A stretch of DNA of 64,000 nucleotides from Novosphingobium malaysiense (GTDB lineage: Bacteria > Pseudomonadota > Alphaproteobacteria > Sphingomonadales > Sphingomonadaceae). The number at the start of each line of letters is the position of its first letter. Positions within the stretch are counted from its first letter, which is position 1. The stretch spans positions 248,001 through 312,000 of the forward strand of contig NZ_JTDI01000001.1 of NCBI RefSeq assembly GCF_000802225.1. Reading direction: 5' to 3'. Position numbers and translations under genes: made by a program. Positions 27,658 to 36,786 of the stretch are shown here, piece after piece. The notes beneath the pieces were generated by a model. The model saw only the letters and a list, made by a program, of their open reading frames with translations. It was not told the origin of the DNA and did no database searches.

Positions 27658-28563
27658 GTGAGCACCAAGGAACGAAACCTCCCTGCGGTACCGACATTGG
27701 GCGGTGAGCAGAGTCTCAACCGCTACCTGTCCGAAATCCGCAAATTCCCCGTGCTTTCGGCCGAGCAGGAATACATGCTCGCCAAGCGCTACAAGGAACA
27801 CGAGGATCCCGAAGCCGCCGCGCATCTGGTGACCAGCCACCTTCGCCTCGTCGCGAAGATCGCGATGGGCTATCGCGGCTATGGCCTGCCCGTGTCGGAA
27901 CTGATTTCCGAAGGCAACATCGGCCTGATGCAGGGCGTGAAGAAGTTCGAACCCGATCGCGGTTTTCGCCTCGCCACGTATGCTATGTGGTGGATCAAGG
28001 CCTCGATTCAAGAGTTCATCCTGCGCTCGTGGAGCCTGGTGAAGATGGGCACCACCGCCGCGCAGAAGAAGCTGTTCTTCAACCTGCGCCGCATGAAGAA
28101 GAACCTCGACGCCTACGAGGATACCGACCTGCACCCGGACGACGTCGCCAAGATCGCGACCACGCTGGGCGTGTCGGAGACCGAAGTCGTCAACATGAAC
28201 CGCCGGATGATGATGGGCGGCGACGCCTCACTCAACGTCTCGCTGCGCGAAGAAGGCGAAGGTCAGTGGATGGACATCCTGCAGGATGAAAATCCGCTGC
28301 AGGACGAAATCGTCGCCGAGGCCGAAGAGAAGACCGTGCGTCACGACATGCTTGTCGAGGCCATGGATTCGCTCAATGATCGTGAGCGCGACATCCTGAC
28401 CGAGCGCCGCCTTACCGACGACCCCAAGACGCTTGAGGAATTGAGCCAGGTCTACAAGGTAAGCCGCGAACGCGTCCGCCAGATCGAGGTGCGCGCCTTC
28501 GAAAAGCTGCAGAAGGCGATGAACCGGATTGCCGGCGAAAAGAAGCTGGTCCCGGCGGTCTGA
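27658..28563 (+). CDS. rpoH: RNA polymerase heat-shock sigma factor RpoH (sigma-32)
   Basis: A 301-residue sigma-70-family factor directing heat-shock transcription. Region 1.2 (LNRYLSEIRKFPVLSAEQEY), region 2 (SHLRLVAKIAMGYRGYG, then GNIGLMQGVKKFEPDRGFR), the RpoH box (QKKLFFNLRRMK) and region 4 (LEELSQVYKVSRERVRQIEV) are all present. The start codon is GTG with AAGGACGGAAGATA in front. Alphaproteobacteria usually carry two RpoH copies; which this is cannot be told here. clpX, clpP and sppA, possible clients of heat-shock control, are in the same window. A strong terminator follows. Confidence 0.96.
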   Translation: MSTKERNLPAVPTLGGEQSLNRYLSEIRKFPVLSAEQEYMLAKRYKEHEDPEAAAHLVTSHLRLVAKIAMGYRGYGLPVSELISEGNIGLMQGVKKFEPDRGFRLATYAMWWIKASIQEFILRSWSLVKMGTTAAQKKLFFNLRRMKKNLDAYEDTDLHPDDVAKIATTLGVSETEVVNMNRRMMMGGDASLNVSLREEGEGQWMDILQDENPLQDEIVAEAEEKTVRHDMLVEAMDSLNDRERDILTERRLTDDPKTLEELSQVYKVSRERVRQIEVRAFEKLQKAMNRIAGEKKLVPAV

Positions 28564-28592
28564 TCTGCCGCGCCAATCAGCAAATCGAAAGC

Positions 28593-28634
28593 AACCGGGC
28601 CACCCCCAGGCGGGGCGGCCCGGTTTCTTTTTGC
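28593..28634 (+). terminator. Rho-independent terminator of rpoH
   Basis: AACCGGGCC / GGCCCGGTT stem around a GC-rich inner hairpin (CCCC..GGGG), followed by TCTTTTTG. It lies 30 bp after the rpoH stop. Confidence 0.88.
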
Positions 28635-28706
28635 CTGACCCGCCAAGCCTGCGAAAAAGCGGGGAAATCCCCGGCCGGGTAATGAAATATTAGGTATAAC
28701 CATGCC

Positions 28707-30476
28707 ATGGGCGAAAGCATCATGTCTTCCCCCTTCCGCCCACGGTACTCGGCTCGAAAGGCATTGGCGTTTGTTGTCGCCCTGCTGATCTGGGCGGGAT
28801 GGACGAACCGTGCGGCTGCGGAGGTCATCCTTGATCATTCGCTGTGCCACGCGGTTTCCCAAGAGACGGCGGCTGTGAATGCCGCGCCTCCGCCTTTAAA
28901 GTGCACGGGGATGCCCGAGAACTATCAGCGCGGCAGCCTTTGGCTGCGAGCCGATATCGACGAGCTTCCGGTCGATCCGCGAAACCTCGTGCTGCTGGTC
29001 CACAATTCGCGATTCGACCGTTTGCAGGTATCCTTCACTTACGGCGATGGGCGGGTTGTCCGTCAGGCCGTGAAAGGCGGCACTTTTGCGGCACACTGGC
29101 GCACCGGGGGGCAGATCGCGTTCGAGGCGCCGATGCGCGACGTTCCGCTGCAGTTTGTTACGATGCGCTTCGACCGCCTTGCGAGCATAAACCTGCTGCG
29201 AATGCGCCTGATCGATCGTGACGAGGCCAACGTGCAGGCCACCGCCCTCTCGATTTCCGTGGCTGCCGCCCTGACACTGCTGCTGATCGGCGCCCTCTAC
29301 AATTCGACACTGGCCTTCTCGCTGCGCCGCCAGTTTCCCGTATGGCAGGCGGCCTGGGCTATCTGCATGCTGGCATGGGGGACCATCTGGTCCCAGCTCC
29401 ACCTGTTCCTGCTGCCCGGCATGGCGGGCGCCGTTTCAGCGCAGGCCTGCACTGCCCTCGCCTGCCTCGCCGTGACCCTGGCCGCGTTCAGCGCGGTAAC
29501 GGCCCTCGACGCGCATATCCTGCCGCGCTCCGTGCGTCGGACAACCCTGGGCCTTGCCGCGGCAGTGGGCTTGTTCGGCCTTCCACTCACCTTCATGCGC
29601 CAGGGCCCCATCGACACCATGGCTGCCGTGCTGGGCATCCTGATCCTGGGAGTCCTGTTCGGCGTGGCATTCTGTCTGGCGTGGGCCTGGCGCAAAGGCA
29701 GCGCCGAGGCGCGCACGTTCGCCGGCGCCTGGTCCCTGCCGATGCTGGCGCTCGGCAGCGTCCAGTTCGTCGATACCAATGCCATCTTCTGGGGTGGAGG
29801 ATCGCAGCTGATGGTGCTGTTCGCCGCTGCCTGGCAAACGCTGTGGCTGGCCGCGGCCGCATCGCGCACCCATGCGCAACTGCGCATCGAGCACGACCGC
29901 GCCCGCCGGGCCGAAGCCCAGGCGCACGAACTGGCCCGGCGCGATCCCCTCACCGGACTGCGCAACCGCCGCGGTTTCGTGGAGGCTGTGGCGCCGATGT
30001 TCGAACTCGCCCGCTCGGGAGCAAGCCCCCTCGCCCTGCTGCTGCTCGATATCGACAAGTTCAAGCGTATCAACGACACCTACGGTCACGATACCGGCGA
30101 CATGGTGCTGGCCACCGTCGCTCGCCGTATCTCCCGCTGGGAAGGGCCGATGTGCAAGGTCGCCCGACTCGGCGGCGAGGAATTCGCGTTGATGGTCGGC
30201 GGAATGGATTCGTTCTCGCTCGCCCGGTTCGCGCAGAGCGTTCGCCAGGAAATTGCTGCCTGCGACCATACCGAGGTCATCGACTGCGGCACGGTCACCG
30301 TCAGTATCGGCGTGGCCGAGGCAGGGCCCGCAAGCGACTTTCGCGAGCTCTACCGGCATGCGGACGAAGCGCTCTATTGCGCCAAGCACGAAGGCCGCGA
30401 CAGGGTGGCGTTCCACCAGCCCGAAGCCCCGCTTCAGCAGGCTGGGGACAACCCGCAGATCCAGGCCGCACAATAG
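28707..30476 (+). CDS. Membrane diguanylate cyclase (7TM sensor + GGDEF)
   Basis: A 589-residue c-di-GMP synthase. A signal-like segment (about 19-39) leads to a periplasmic beta-rich domain (about 40-170) of 7TMR-DISM type, then seven or so helices (about 175-385), a short coiled coil (HDRARRAEAQAHELA) and a GGDEF domain (about 410-570). The active-site motif is RLGGEEF, a catalytically competent variant; LLLDIDKFKRINDTYGH binds GTP and metal. The RxxD inhibitory I-site expected five residues before GGEEF is missing (the segment reads EGPMCKVARL). The start is ATG 28707. Signal sensed unknown. Confidence 0.93.
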   Translation: MGESIMSSPFRPRYSARKALAFVVALLIWAGWTNRAAAEVILDHSLCHAVSQETAAVNAAPPPLKCTGMPENYQRGSLWLRADIDELPVDPRNLVLLVHNSRFDRLQVSFTYGDGRVVRQAVKGGTFAAHWRTGGQIAFEAPMRDVPLQFVTMRFDRLASINLLRMRLIDRDEANVQATALSISVAAALTLLLIGALYNSTLAFSLRRQFPVWQAAWAICMLAWGTIWSQLHLFLLPGMAGAVSAQACTALACLAVTLAAFSAVTALDAHILPRSVRRTTLGLAAAVGLFGLPLTFMRQGPIDTMAAVLGILILGVLFGVAFCLAWAWRKGSAEARTFAGAWSLPMLALGSVQFVDTNAIFWGGGSQLMVLFAAAWQTLWLAAAASRTHAQLRIEHDRARRAEAQAHELARRDPLTGLRNRRGFVEAVAPMFELARSGASPLALLLLDIDKFKRINDTYGHDTGDMVLATVARRISRWEGPMCKVARLGGEEFALMVGGMDSFSLARFAQSVRQEIAACDHTEVIDCGTVTVSIGVAEAGPASDFRELYRHADEALYCAKHEGRDRVAFHQPEAPLQQAGDNPQIQAAQ

Positions 30477-30562
30477 GCCCCCAAGGCGTCAAGCCCGTTG
30501 CCAGATAGGCGTTGCTGGCTCTAGAAACCGCCCCACATCACCTCTCGAGGTTCTTTCGGTTC

Positions 30563-31228
30563 ATGCGTTTCATCGCCAAGCTCATCGTCTGGTTCCTCGC
30601 AATCAGCGTGGGCCTGACCGTCCTCTATCGCTTCGTGCCGCCGCCAGTGACGATCACCATGCTGGCCGACGGCAACGGCATAACCAAGGACTGGGAGCCG
30701 CTGAGCCGGATCGACCGCAACATGGTCGCCGCAGCGATTGCGGCAGAGGACGGCAAGTTCTGCAGCCACAACGGCTTCGATACCGAAGCCATCGAGAAGG
30801 CCATGGAGCGCAACGCCTCGGGCGGCCGTCTTCGCGGCGGATCGACGATCAGCCAGCAGACCGCCAAGAACGTGTTTCTCTGGCAGGGCGAGGGATGGAC
30901 CCGTTATCTGCGCAAGGGGCTGGAAGTCTGGTTCACCTTCCTGATCGAGAACCTGTGGGACAAGCGGCGGATCATGGAAGTCTATCTCAACGTCGCCGAA
31001 ACCGGCATCGGCACATACGGCGTGGAGGCCGGGTCACAACGATATTTCGGCAAGTCGGCGGCCCGGCTCACGCCGATGGAAGCCGCACGCATGGCCGCTG
31101 CCCTGCCCAGCCCCAAGACACGCAGCGTGAAAAGCCCCGCGGGATTCACGCGCCGCTACGGCAACACGATCGCCGCACGCATCGGCACGGTAAAGCGCGA
31201 CGGCTATGATGCCTGTGTATACGAGTAG
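30563..31228 (+). CDS. mtgA: Monofunctional peptidoglycan glycosyltransferase
   Basis: A 221-residue GT51 enzyme polymerising glycan strands from lipid II. One N-terminal membrane anchor (about 4-24, IAKLIVWFLAISVGLTVLY) precedes the catalytic domain with IAAEDGKFCSHNGFD (catalytic Glu) and RGGSTISQQTAKNVFLW, then KRRIMEVYLNVAE. No transpeptidase domain follows, so it is monofunctional. ATG 30563 (MRFIAKL) was chosen over 30512 because the anchor begins there; its SD is weak. Confidence 0.95.
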   Translation: MRFIAKLIVWFLAISVGLTVLYRFVPPPVTITMLADGNGITKDWEPLSRIDRNMVAAAIAAEDGKFCSHNGFDTEAIEKAMERNASGGRLRGGSTISQQTAKNVFLWQGEGWTRYLRKGLEVWFTFLIENLWDKRRIMEVYLNVAETGIGTYGVEAGSQRYFGKSAARLTPMEAARMAAALPSPKTRSVKSPAGFTRRYGNTIAARIGTVKRDGYDACVYE

Positions 31229-31244
31229 CCCGCAGGCCTGAACC

Positions 31245-31871
31245 CTAGCGCGTGGCTAGGCCGTCGGGATTGTTGTCGGTAAGCCGGGTGCGAAGCGAAT
31301 TCTGCAGATAGGCGGTCATGACGTAATGGCCCACCAGCAGCGGCAATTCGAGTAATTGACGTTCATCGAGGTGGCGAGCCAGGATGTCCCAGGTCTCGTC
31401 GCAGATCATCGAATCCTCGTGGAGATCCTCCGCCGCCCGCAGGACGGCGCGGTCGAGTTCGTCCCATCCTTCGGCCTGCGCCCCTTGCGTGATCCGCTCG
31501 ATCTCCTCGCCGGTCAGTATCCTGTCGCGCACGGATTGCACATGCTCGCCCCACAGATAGGGCGCCCCGTGCAGCCATCCGGTCCGCAGGATAGCCAATT
31601 CACGTACCCGCGCCGGCAAGGCGCTGCGGATAGATGCCGTCACGCCGAGATCGATGTAGCCGGCGAAGAACTCGGGGCTGTGTGCCAGCGTCGCGAAGAA
31701 AGGCGCCAGTGGCATGCCTTCGGGATAGCCATAGAGCACGCGCAACTGCTCCATCGCCGTGAAATGTCTTTCGTCGAACTGGTCCTCGCCGAGGAAGGGG
31801 AGCCGCTCGCGAGAACCAACGACCTGGGCGGTCCGTTCGACGTCATCCCAACCATTGTTGTGCTGGTTCAC
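31245..31871 (-). CDS. Carboxymuconolactone decarboxylase-family protein lacking the AhpD Cys pair
   Basis: A 208-residue all-helical protein of the CMD family. The diagnostic segment is VRELAILRTGWLHGAPYLWGEHV, and the following helix is EEIERITQGA. AhpD-type members carry a catalytic CxxC in the helix before a His; here the equivalent region reads AEDLHEDSMICDETWDIL with a single Cys, so it is not a peroxidase of AhpD type. Function unknown; other members act on aromatic lactones. The GTG at 31871 was chosen as start because sequence upstream of it looks non-coding; this start is uncertain. Confidence 0.8.
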   Translation of the reverse strand: MNQHNNGWDDVERTAQVVGSRERLPFLGEDQFDERHFTAMEQLRVLYGYPEGMPLAPFFATLAHSPEFFAGYIDLGVTASIRSALPARVRELAILRTGWLHGAPYLWGEHVQSVRDRILTGEEIERITQGAQAEGWDELDRAVLRAAEDLHEDSMICDETWDILARHLDERQLLELPLLVGHYVMTAYLQNSLRTRLTDNNPDGLATR

Positions 31872-31991
31872 CCCTCGCCCCCGTATGTATTCGTGATCCG
31901 TTGGCCGCAAGGCTAGTGGCCGCAGGCATACGCGCAAGCGGTCCGTCTCCGTTACCGCCGGAGGGATGCACCGAACACGCGTCGCGCAACT

Positions 31992-32024
31992 GAAAAGGGG
32001 AGGAACCACACGGTCCCTCCCCTT
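31992..32024 (-). terminator. Rho-independent terminator of the TonB receptor gene
   Basis: Minus-strand stem AAGGGGAGGGACC / GGTTCCTCCCCTT (13 bp, one G-T) with GTGT loop, followed by TTCAG. The U tract is short, so termination may be partial. Confidence 0.75.
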
Positions 32025-32050
32025 CCTTTTCATCGGTCCGATCGGGTGGA

Positions 32051-34501
32051 TCAGAAGCCCATGATGAACGATGCGCTGATGGCGCGCGGCGGGCCGATAT
32101 TCACGTAGCTCGACGTGGTGGTCAGGCCACCCGAAGCGGAACCGATGTAGACCTCGTCGAACAGGTTGGTGATGTTGAGCTGGACGTAGGACTTTTCGAG
32201 CCCGGCGTTTTCCAACGAGAAGCGGACATCGAAGTCAGCCACGGTGTAGCCCGGCAGCGTGACCGTGTTGATGTCGTTGAGGTAACGCGACCCGGTGCGC
32301 TTGACCTGGAAGCCGATATCGGCCGGCCCGATCGAATACTGGACGCGACCGCCCAGCGTGTACTTCGGCGCGCCGCGCTCACGCTTGCCGGCGGTCGGGA
32401 CGTACGAGTCCGGACCGGTCTGCACGTCATCCTTGATTTCCGACTTCAGGTACGAACCGAAGGCGTAGACGAGGAGCGAGGGCACGGGACGCCACGAGAG
32501 GCTGCCGTCGATACCGTACTTGTCGACCTTGCCGAGGTTGGTAGTAACGGTGCAATCGCACTCGGCATAATAGGCCGAAGCCAGACGGTTGCTGTAGGTG
32601 TTGTACCAGAGCGCGACCTGGGCCTGGATATTGCCCGACTGGTAGCGAAAGCCCGCATCGAAGGAGTCCGAAGTTTCCGGTGTCGGCTTGGCAGCCGGGT
32701 TGGAAAGCGGGAAGTACATCGCACCGTACAGGTCGTCCGTGCCCGGAACCGAAAGGTTCTTGGCATAGCTGACGAAGACGCTGGCTTCCGGCGTAAACTT
32801 GTAGGTCAGACCGGCGCTCGGCAGGATCTTGTCGTACTTGAGGGTGCGTGACGTGGGAGCGACACTGTCCGGATAGGCCGCGAGGTAGGCAGCCGCATTG
32901 GCCGGCGCCACGCAGTCGCCATAGCCGTCGCCCGGCTCGGTCGAATAGCAGTACTGGTTAAGGTCGCGCTGGAAGAACGGCGCACGGGCACCAAGCAGCA
33001 CGATCAGGCTGTCGTCAAGGAACGAACCGCGATACTCGCCCGAAACCTGGTTCAGCATGGCAACCGACTTGCGGTCGCGCTTGTTGAGCACAAAGCCGTC
33101 GGCCGTCATAATCGGGTCGTTGATCGGGAAGACGTCGTACGGCTCGCCGTTCATCTTCAGATACCCGGTCTGGCCAGACTGGCGGTGACGGGCACGATCG
33201 AAGGTGTACGAGATACGGACACGGTTCTGGTCGTTGATGTCGTAGGCGAGGTTGGCAATGACACCGAAGCGGTTGGTCACGGTCTGGCTCGGCGAAAGAA
33301 CCCGAACCTCGTCCAGCGTATCGCCGTCACCGTTGAGATCGATGCCGGCATAGTAGTCGCCGCCAATCTGACCGAGCAGACCGCTGGCCGGATCGGCATA
33401 CTCGTATGCGGACGACGTGCCGCCGCCGTTGGCCTTTACGTACTGATAGTAAGGCTCGACGTTCAGGATCAGGTTGTCCATCAGCGTGAAGCGCGAGGCG
33501 ACACGGATGTTCCCGGTGTTCGACGGATTGTAGCGGCGCTCGAAGGGCGAGCCGCAGCTGTTGGGTTCATCCGCAACGCCGGCTTCAGGCGTGTCGGTGG
33601 TGCAAGGCGTGCCGTCGTACAGCGTGTAGAAGCGATCGGCGGGATCCTGGATGCTCCAGACACCGTCGGAAAAGCGTGCCGGCGAACCGTTGAAGTTATT
33701 ACGGTTCTGGTTGTAGTGGCCAGCGATCGCGATGAAGTCGCCGTTGTCGCCGATCGGCTGATAGATCTTGGCGTTGTACTGCTGCTTATCGACGCCGCCG
33801 TAGTTGGAGAAGGTCGACTTGTTCTCGGTCTTCGACGCCGAGAACCAGGCCTTGGTGCCGGCAGCAGTGAACTCGCCCGTGTTCACAAGGATGAAGCCGC
33901 GGTACATCATGCGATCGCCCGGATCACCGCGCGAGATGATGTTGCCGTAGGTCAGGCTGGTCATGATGCCGAAGTCGTCGCTCGGATCAATCGAACGGAT
34001 GTTGATCGTACCGCCCGCGGCGGAAGCGGTCGGGCTGTCGACGTCGGTAGAACCCAGGCTCACGGTCGCCGATTCGATGATCTCGGGATCGAGCATCTGG
34101 TTGGTGTAGAGCGCATAGTTGCCCGAGTCGTTGAGCGGAATGCCGTCAACGGTCTGCGAGATGCGGTCCGAGGAAAAGCCGCGGACAGTGAAGCTGCCGC
34201 CGAGCGACCCCCAGGGGTCGTTGTTGGTGAAGCTGACGCCGGGAACGAGGTTCAGGGTGTCGTTGATCGTCTGGCCCGGGGTCTGGCGCATGATCAGTTC
34301 TTTGGTGATCGCGACCTTCGCCTTGGGCGTTTCGGGAACCTCGACACCGCCGACTGCTGCTTCACGGGCACCGGTAACGATGATGGCATCGCCTTCGAAT
34401 TCGGCTGAGCCGGTCGACTGTGCGAGTGCGGGAACGGCGAGGAATGCGGTACCGACAGCCAGGGTGCTGGCCGCGGTCTTGAGAACGGGTTGGAATTTCA
34501 T
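32051..34501 (-). CDS. TonB-dependent outer-membrane receptor
   Basis: An 816-residue receptor importing a ligand with energy from TonB. The signal peptide ends VPALAQ|STG, then a TonB box-like DAIIVTG, a plug (about 50-170, with TPGQTINDTLNLVPGVSF and FTVRGFSSDRISQTVDGIPLN) and a 22-strand barrel ending ISASFIMGF. ATG 34501 has an AGGGGG SD; the frame runs on upstream without family similarity. No substrate-specific neighbour (esterase, hydroxylase, ABC permease) adjoins, so the ligand is open. An AT-rich upstream region with a perfect palindrome (34650-34665) may hold its operator. The divergent neighbour is a metal exporter. Confidence 0.94.
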   Translation of the reverse strand: MKFQPVLKTAASTLAVGTAFLAVPALAQSTGSAEFEGDAIIVTGAREAAVGGVEVPETPKAKVAITKELIMRQTPGQTINDTLNLVPGVSFTNNDPWGSLGGSFTVRGFSSDRISQTVDGIPLNDSGNYALYTNQMLDPEIIESATVSLGSTDVDSPTASAAGGTINIRSIDPSDDFGIMTSLTYGNIISRGDPGDRMMYRGFILVNTGEFTAAGTKAWFSASKTENKSTFSNYGGVDKQQYNAKIYQPIGDNGDFIAIAGHYNQNRNNFNGSPARFSDGVWSIQDPADRFYTLYDGTPCTTDTPEAGVADEPNSCGSPFERRYNPSNTGNIRVASRFTLMDNLILNVEPYYQYVKANGGGTSSAYEYADPASGLLGQIGGDYYAGIDLNGDGDTLDEVRVLSPSQTVTNRFGVIANLAYDINDQNRVRISYTFDRARHRQSGQTGYLKMNGEPYDVFPINDPIMTADGFVLNKRDRKSVAMLNQVSGEYRGSFLDDSLIVLLGARAPFFQRDLNQYCYSTEPGDGYGDCVAPANAAAYLAAYPDSVAPTSRTLKYDKILPSAGLTYKFTPEASVFVSYAKNLSVPGTDDLYGAMYFPLSNPAAKPTPETSDSFDAGFRYQSGNIQAQVALWYNTYSNRLASAYYAECDCTVTTNLGKVDKYGIDGSLSWRPVPSLLVYAFGSYLKSEIKDDVQTGPDSYVPTAGKRERGAPKYTLGGRVQYSIGPADIGFQVKRTGSRYLNDINTVTLPGYTVADFDVRFSLENAGLEKSYVQLNITNLFDEVYIGSASGGLTTTSSYVNIGPPRAISASFIMGF

Positions 34502-34860
34502 CTTAGCCCCCTGAGCTCTTTCGGACTGGGTGGACACAAAGCGCGACATTTTTGGCTTCGCCGCAGGTTTGCTGCGGCTGCTAAGAGCAGGCGGATATGA
34601 CAACTTTCTGACGTTTGGGACTCGTTTCCATTCGCAACTGCGTAATTTTATGACGAAATCGTCATGCTTTATATTACAGAGCACGATTTTCTTTTGTTTT
34701 CAATGCCTTGAGAATTAGATTCGATATTGCAGTGCGGCATAAATGTCACGGATCAGGTTTTCCGGAACGGCTGGCCTGCGCATCGCTGCTCCGGCTCCGG
34801 TGGATGAGATGTTACGTCATCGCTTGATGGAGCCGAGGCGACCGTGCGAAAGACCGGATC
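34502..34860. promoter_or_regulatory. AT-rich divergent promoter region with a palindrome at 34650-34665
   Basis: The 359-bp gap between the TonB receptor (minus) and the CDF exporter (plus) has no convincing gene. It is clearly richer in A+T than its surroundings in the middle (34590-34740). At 34650-34665 is ATGACGAAATCGTCAT: two perfect 7-bp arms around AA, 148 bp upstream of the receptor start. It does not match the Fur consensus and could be an operator for an unknown regulator. No confident -35/-10 pair was assigned. Confidence 0.5.
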
Positions 34861-35799
34861 ATGAGCGCAGGCCATCATCACCACAGTCATGGGCATCATC
34901 ATGGCCATCCCTCGCCACCTGCCCGCGGTAATGCGGGCAAGGCCTTCGCACTTGCGATAACGCTCAACGTGATCTTCGTGATCGCGGAAGTGACCGCCGG
35001 CTTCATGAGCGGCTCGATGGCCCTGCTTGCCGATGCAGGGCACAATGTGTCCGACGTGCTCTCGCTGGTGCTCGCCTGGGGGGCCAACGTGTTGTCTGCC
35101 CGTCCGCCCTCGGACCGGTTCACCTACGGACTGAAAAGCTCCTCCATTCTGGCCGCTATCGCCAATGCCACGCTGCTTTGGGTCGCCGTGGGAGCGATCC
35201 TGGTGGAGACGATTCGCAGACTGGCCGACCCCGCGCAGGTCGCCGGCACCACGATGATGATCGTTGCCGGTATCGGGATCGTGATCAATGCCCTTTCCGC
35301 CATGCTCTTCGCCAAGGACTCGAAATCAGACCTGAACCTGCGCGCCGCGTTCGTCCACCTTATGGCCGATGCCGTGGTGTCGGTGGGCGTTGTGGTGGCC
35401 GGGCTTCTCATCATGTTCACCGGGATAGAGGTCATCGACCCCATCACCTCGCTCGTCATCACGGCGGTAATCGCCTGGTCGAGCTGGGGGGTAATGCGCG
35501 ATTCACTGCGAATGGGCATGCTGGGCGTTCCGGCCCACATCGATGTCACCGAAGTGCGCGCGATGCTGCAACGCCAGCCAGGCGTCACCCAGGTCCATGA
35601 TCTTCACGTCTGGCCGATGAGCACCACCGAGACCGCCCTGTCCGCGCACCTGCTGATGCCCGACGGCCAGCCGGGGGATGTCTTCCTGAAAGACCTGGCC
35701 CACGAGCTGGAGCACGACTTCGGGATCGGGCATCCAACCATCCAGATCGAGACCGACGGCAGCCGCCCTTGCCAGCTCGACAACGACAAGGTCGTCTGA
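34861..35799 (+). CDS. Cation diffusion facilitator (Zn/Co/Cd/Ni exporter)
   Basis: A 312-residue CDF exporter of divalent metal by H+ antiport. The N-terminus is His-rich (HHHHSHGHHHGH), a metal-sensing or buffering tail. Six helices follow, with the transport-site motifs ALLADAGHNVSDVLSLV (HxxxD) and FVHLMADAVVSVGVVV (HxxxD). The cytosolic C-terminal domain contains VHDLHVWPMS. The HDHD pattern suggests Zn or Cd specificity (inference). It begins ATG 34861. It is divergent from the TonB receptor and convergent with the VOC gene. Confidence 0.94.
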   Translation: MSAGHHHHSHGHHHGHPSPPARGNAGKAFALAITLNVIFVIAEVTAGFMSGSMALLADAGHNVSDVLSLVLAWGANVLSARPPSDRFTYGLKSSSILAAIANATLLWVAVGAILVETIRRLADPAQVAGTTMMIVAGIGIVINALSAMLFAKDSKSDLNLRAAFVHLMADAVVSVGVVVAGLLIMFTGIEVIDPITSLVITAVIAWSSWGVMRDSLRMGMLGVPAHIDVTEVRAMLQRQPGVTQVHDLHVWPMSTTETALSAHLLMPDGQPGDVFLKDLAHELEHDFGIGHPTIQIETDGSRPCQLDNDKVV

Positions 35800-35808
35800 T
35801 CCGGCGGC

Positions 35809-36669
35809 TCAACCGGTCACGAACTCATGGCGCGCGCCGAGGAAATCGTCGGGGTCAATGGCAAAGCCGCGCGAGATGCAGCCGTCCCGGGTCAGCCGCA
35901 ACTTGAGCTTCTCGGCAAAGTGCGTCCGGGCCTTTTCCTCGTCGGCCAGTTTCCAGACCAGCGCGTAGATGCCGTTCTGCTCTTTCGCGAGAAATGCGCC
36001 GAGCGGCCCCGCCCTGATCTCGTCGGGCTGAATGAAGGCGACGCGGGTATCGCCCACCCGGATTAGCACCCGGCGCCCGGCCTGCGGCAGTTCGGTGCGG
36101 CCGTCTTCCAGCACTTCCCCGTCGATCACTTCGGTGAAGAAGTGCAGCGCCGCACCGATATCGGCCGTGACGCAGGCGATGTGGTCGAGGCCGGTCACTG
36201 CACAGGCATGCCCCGCCCCCACCATCGGGTTCCAGTTGCCGCGGTCGTAGGGATCGTTGGGCATCGCCAGCTCGCAAACTTCCAGCAGGACGCCGCCGGT
36301 GGATTCGGGCTTCACGAAAAAGAACACGCCGTAGTCGCTGGCGACCGTACAGCCCGCCTCGCGGAAAGCTGCGCTGGCTGCCTTGCCGTCTGGCACCTTG
36401 ATCTCGAAGGAATGGAACGCCTGCCCGATCCTGGCCGTCATGCGCGCGAAGGGTTTGGAAAGATCGTCGGGGCTGCGCGGCGCCATCGGTTCGACCATGT
36501 GATCGTTCACATAGAGCAAGGCTGCATCGCGATCTTCGGCCGGAAAGTAGTTCTCGGCAAAGACCAGCCCGCCCAGCGCATCCTGATAGAGCAAGCGGCA
36601 CTTGTAGATATCGGTTGTGGCATGGATCGTGTGAATCACACGCGAAACCGGAATCCGGGCGTCTTTCAT
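35809..36669 (-). CDS. VOC-superfamily protein with two glyoxalase-like domains
   Basis: A 286-residue protein with two vicinal-oxygen-chelate modules: first about residues 8-125 (VIHTIHATTDIYKCRLLYQDALGG), second about 155-260 (GLDHIACVTADIGAALHFFTEVI). Candidate metal ligands are His in the IHTIH strand, Glu in VLLEVCEL and His in LDHIAC. Possible roles include ring-cleaving dioxygenase, epimerase or lyase; the substrate cannot be told. The ATG at 36669 has a GGAGAG SD, so the longer ORF to 36687 is not used. It is a single gene. Confidence 0.9.
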   Translation of the reverse strand: MKDARIPVSRVIHTIHATTDIYKCRLLYQDALGGLVFAENYFPAEDRDAALLYVNDHMVEPMAPRSPDDLSKPFARMTARIGQAFHSFEIKVPDGKAASAAFREAGCTVASDYGVFFFVKPESTGGVLLEVCELAMPNDPYDRGNWNPMVGAGHACAVTGLDHIACVTADIGAALHFFTEVIDGEVLEDGRTELPQAGRRVLIRVGDTRVAFIQPDEIRAGPLGAFLAKEQNGIYALVWKLADEEKARTHFAEKLKLRLTRDGCISRGFAIDPDDFLGARHEFVTG

Positions 36670-36786
36670 CGGCTCTCCCCCTCTCATTCGAGAGGCTAGC
36701 GCCGCCGCGGCGCGCAGCGCAAGATCGGCGCCAGACTCCGTGAGAGCGATGCAGCCTATCCGGCCAGCGCCGCTCCACCAAGAGCC

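Noticed and set aside
33185..34408. 407-codon plus-strand frame opposite the TonB receptor
   Set aside because: It is an antisense shadow of conserved plug and barrel sequence.
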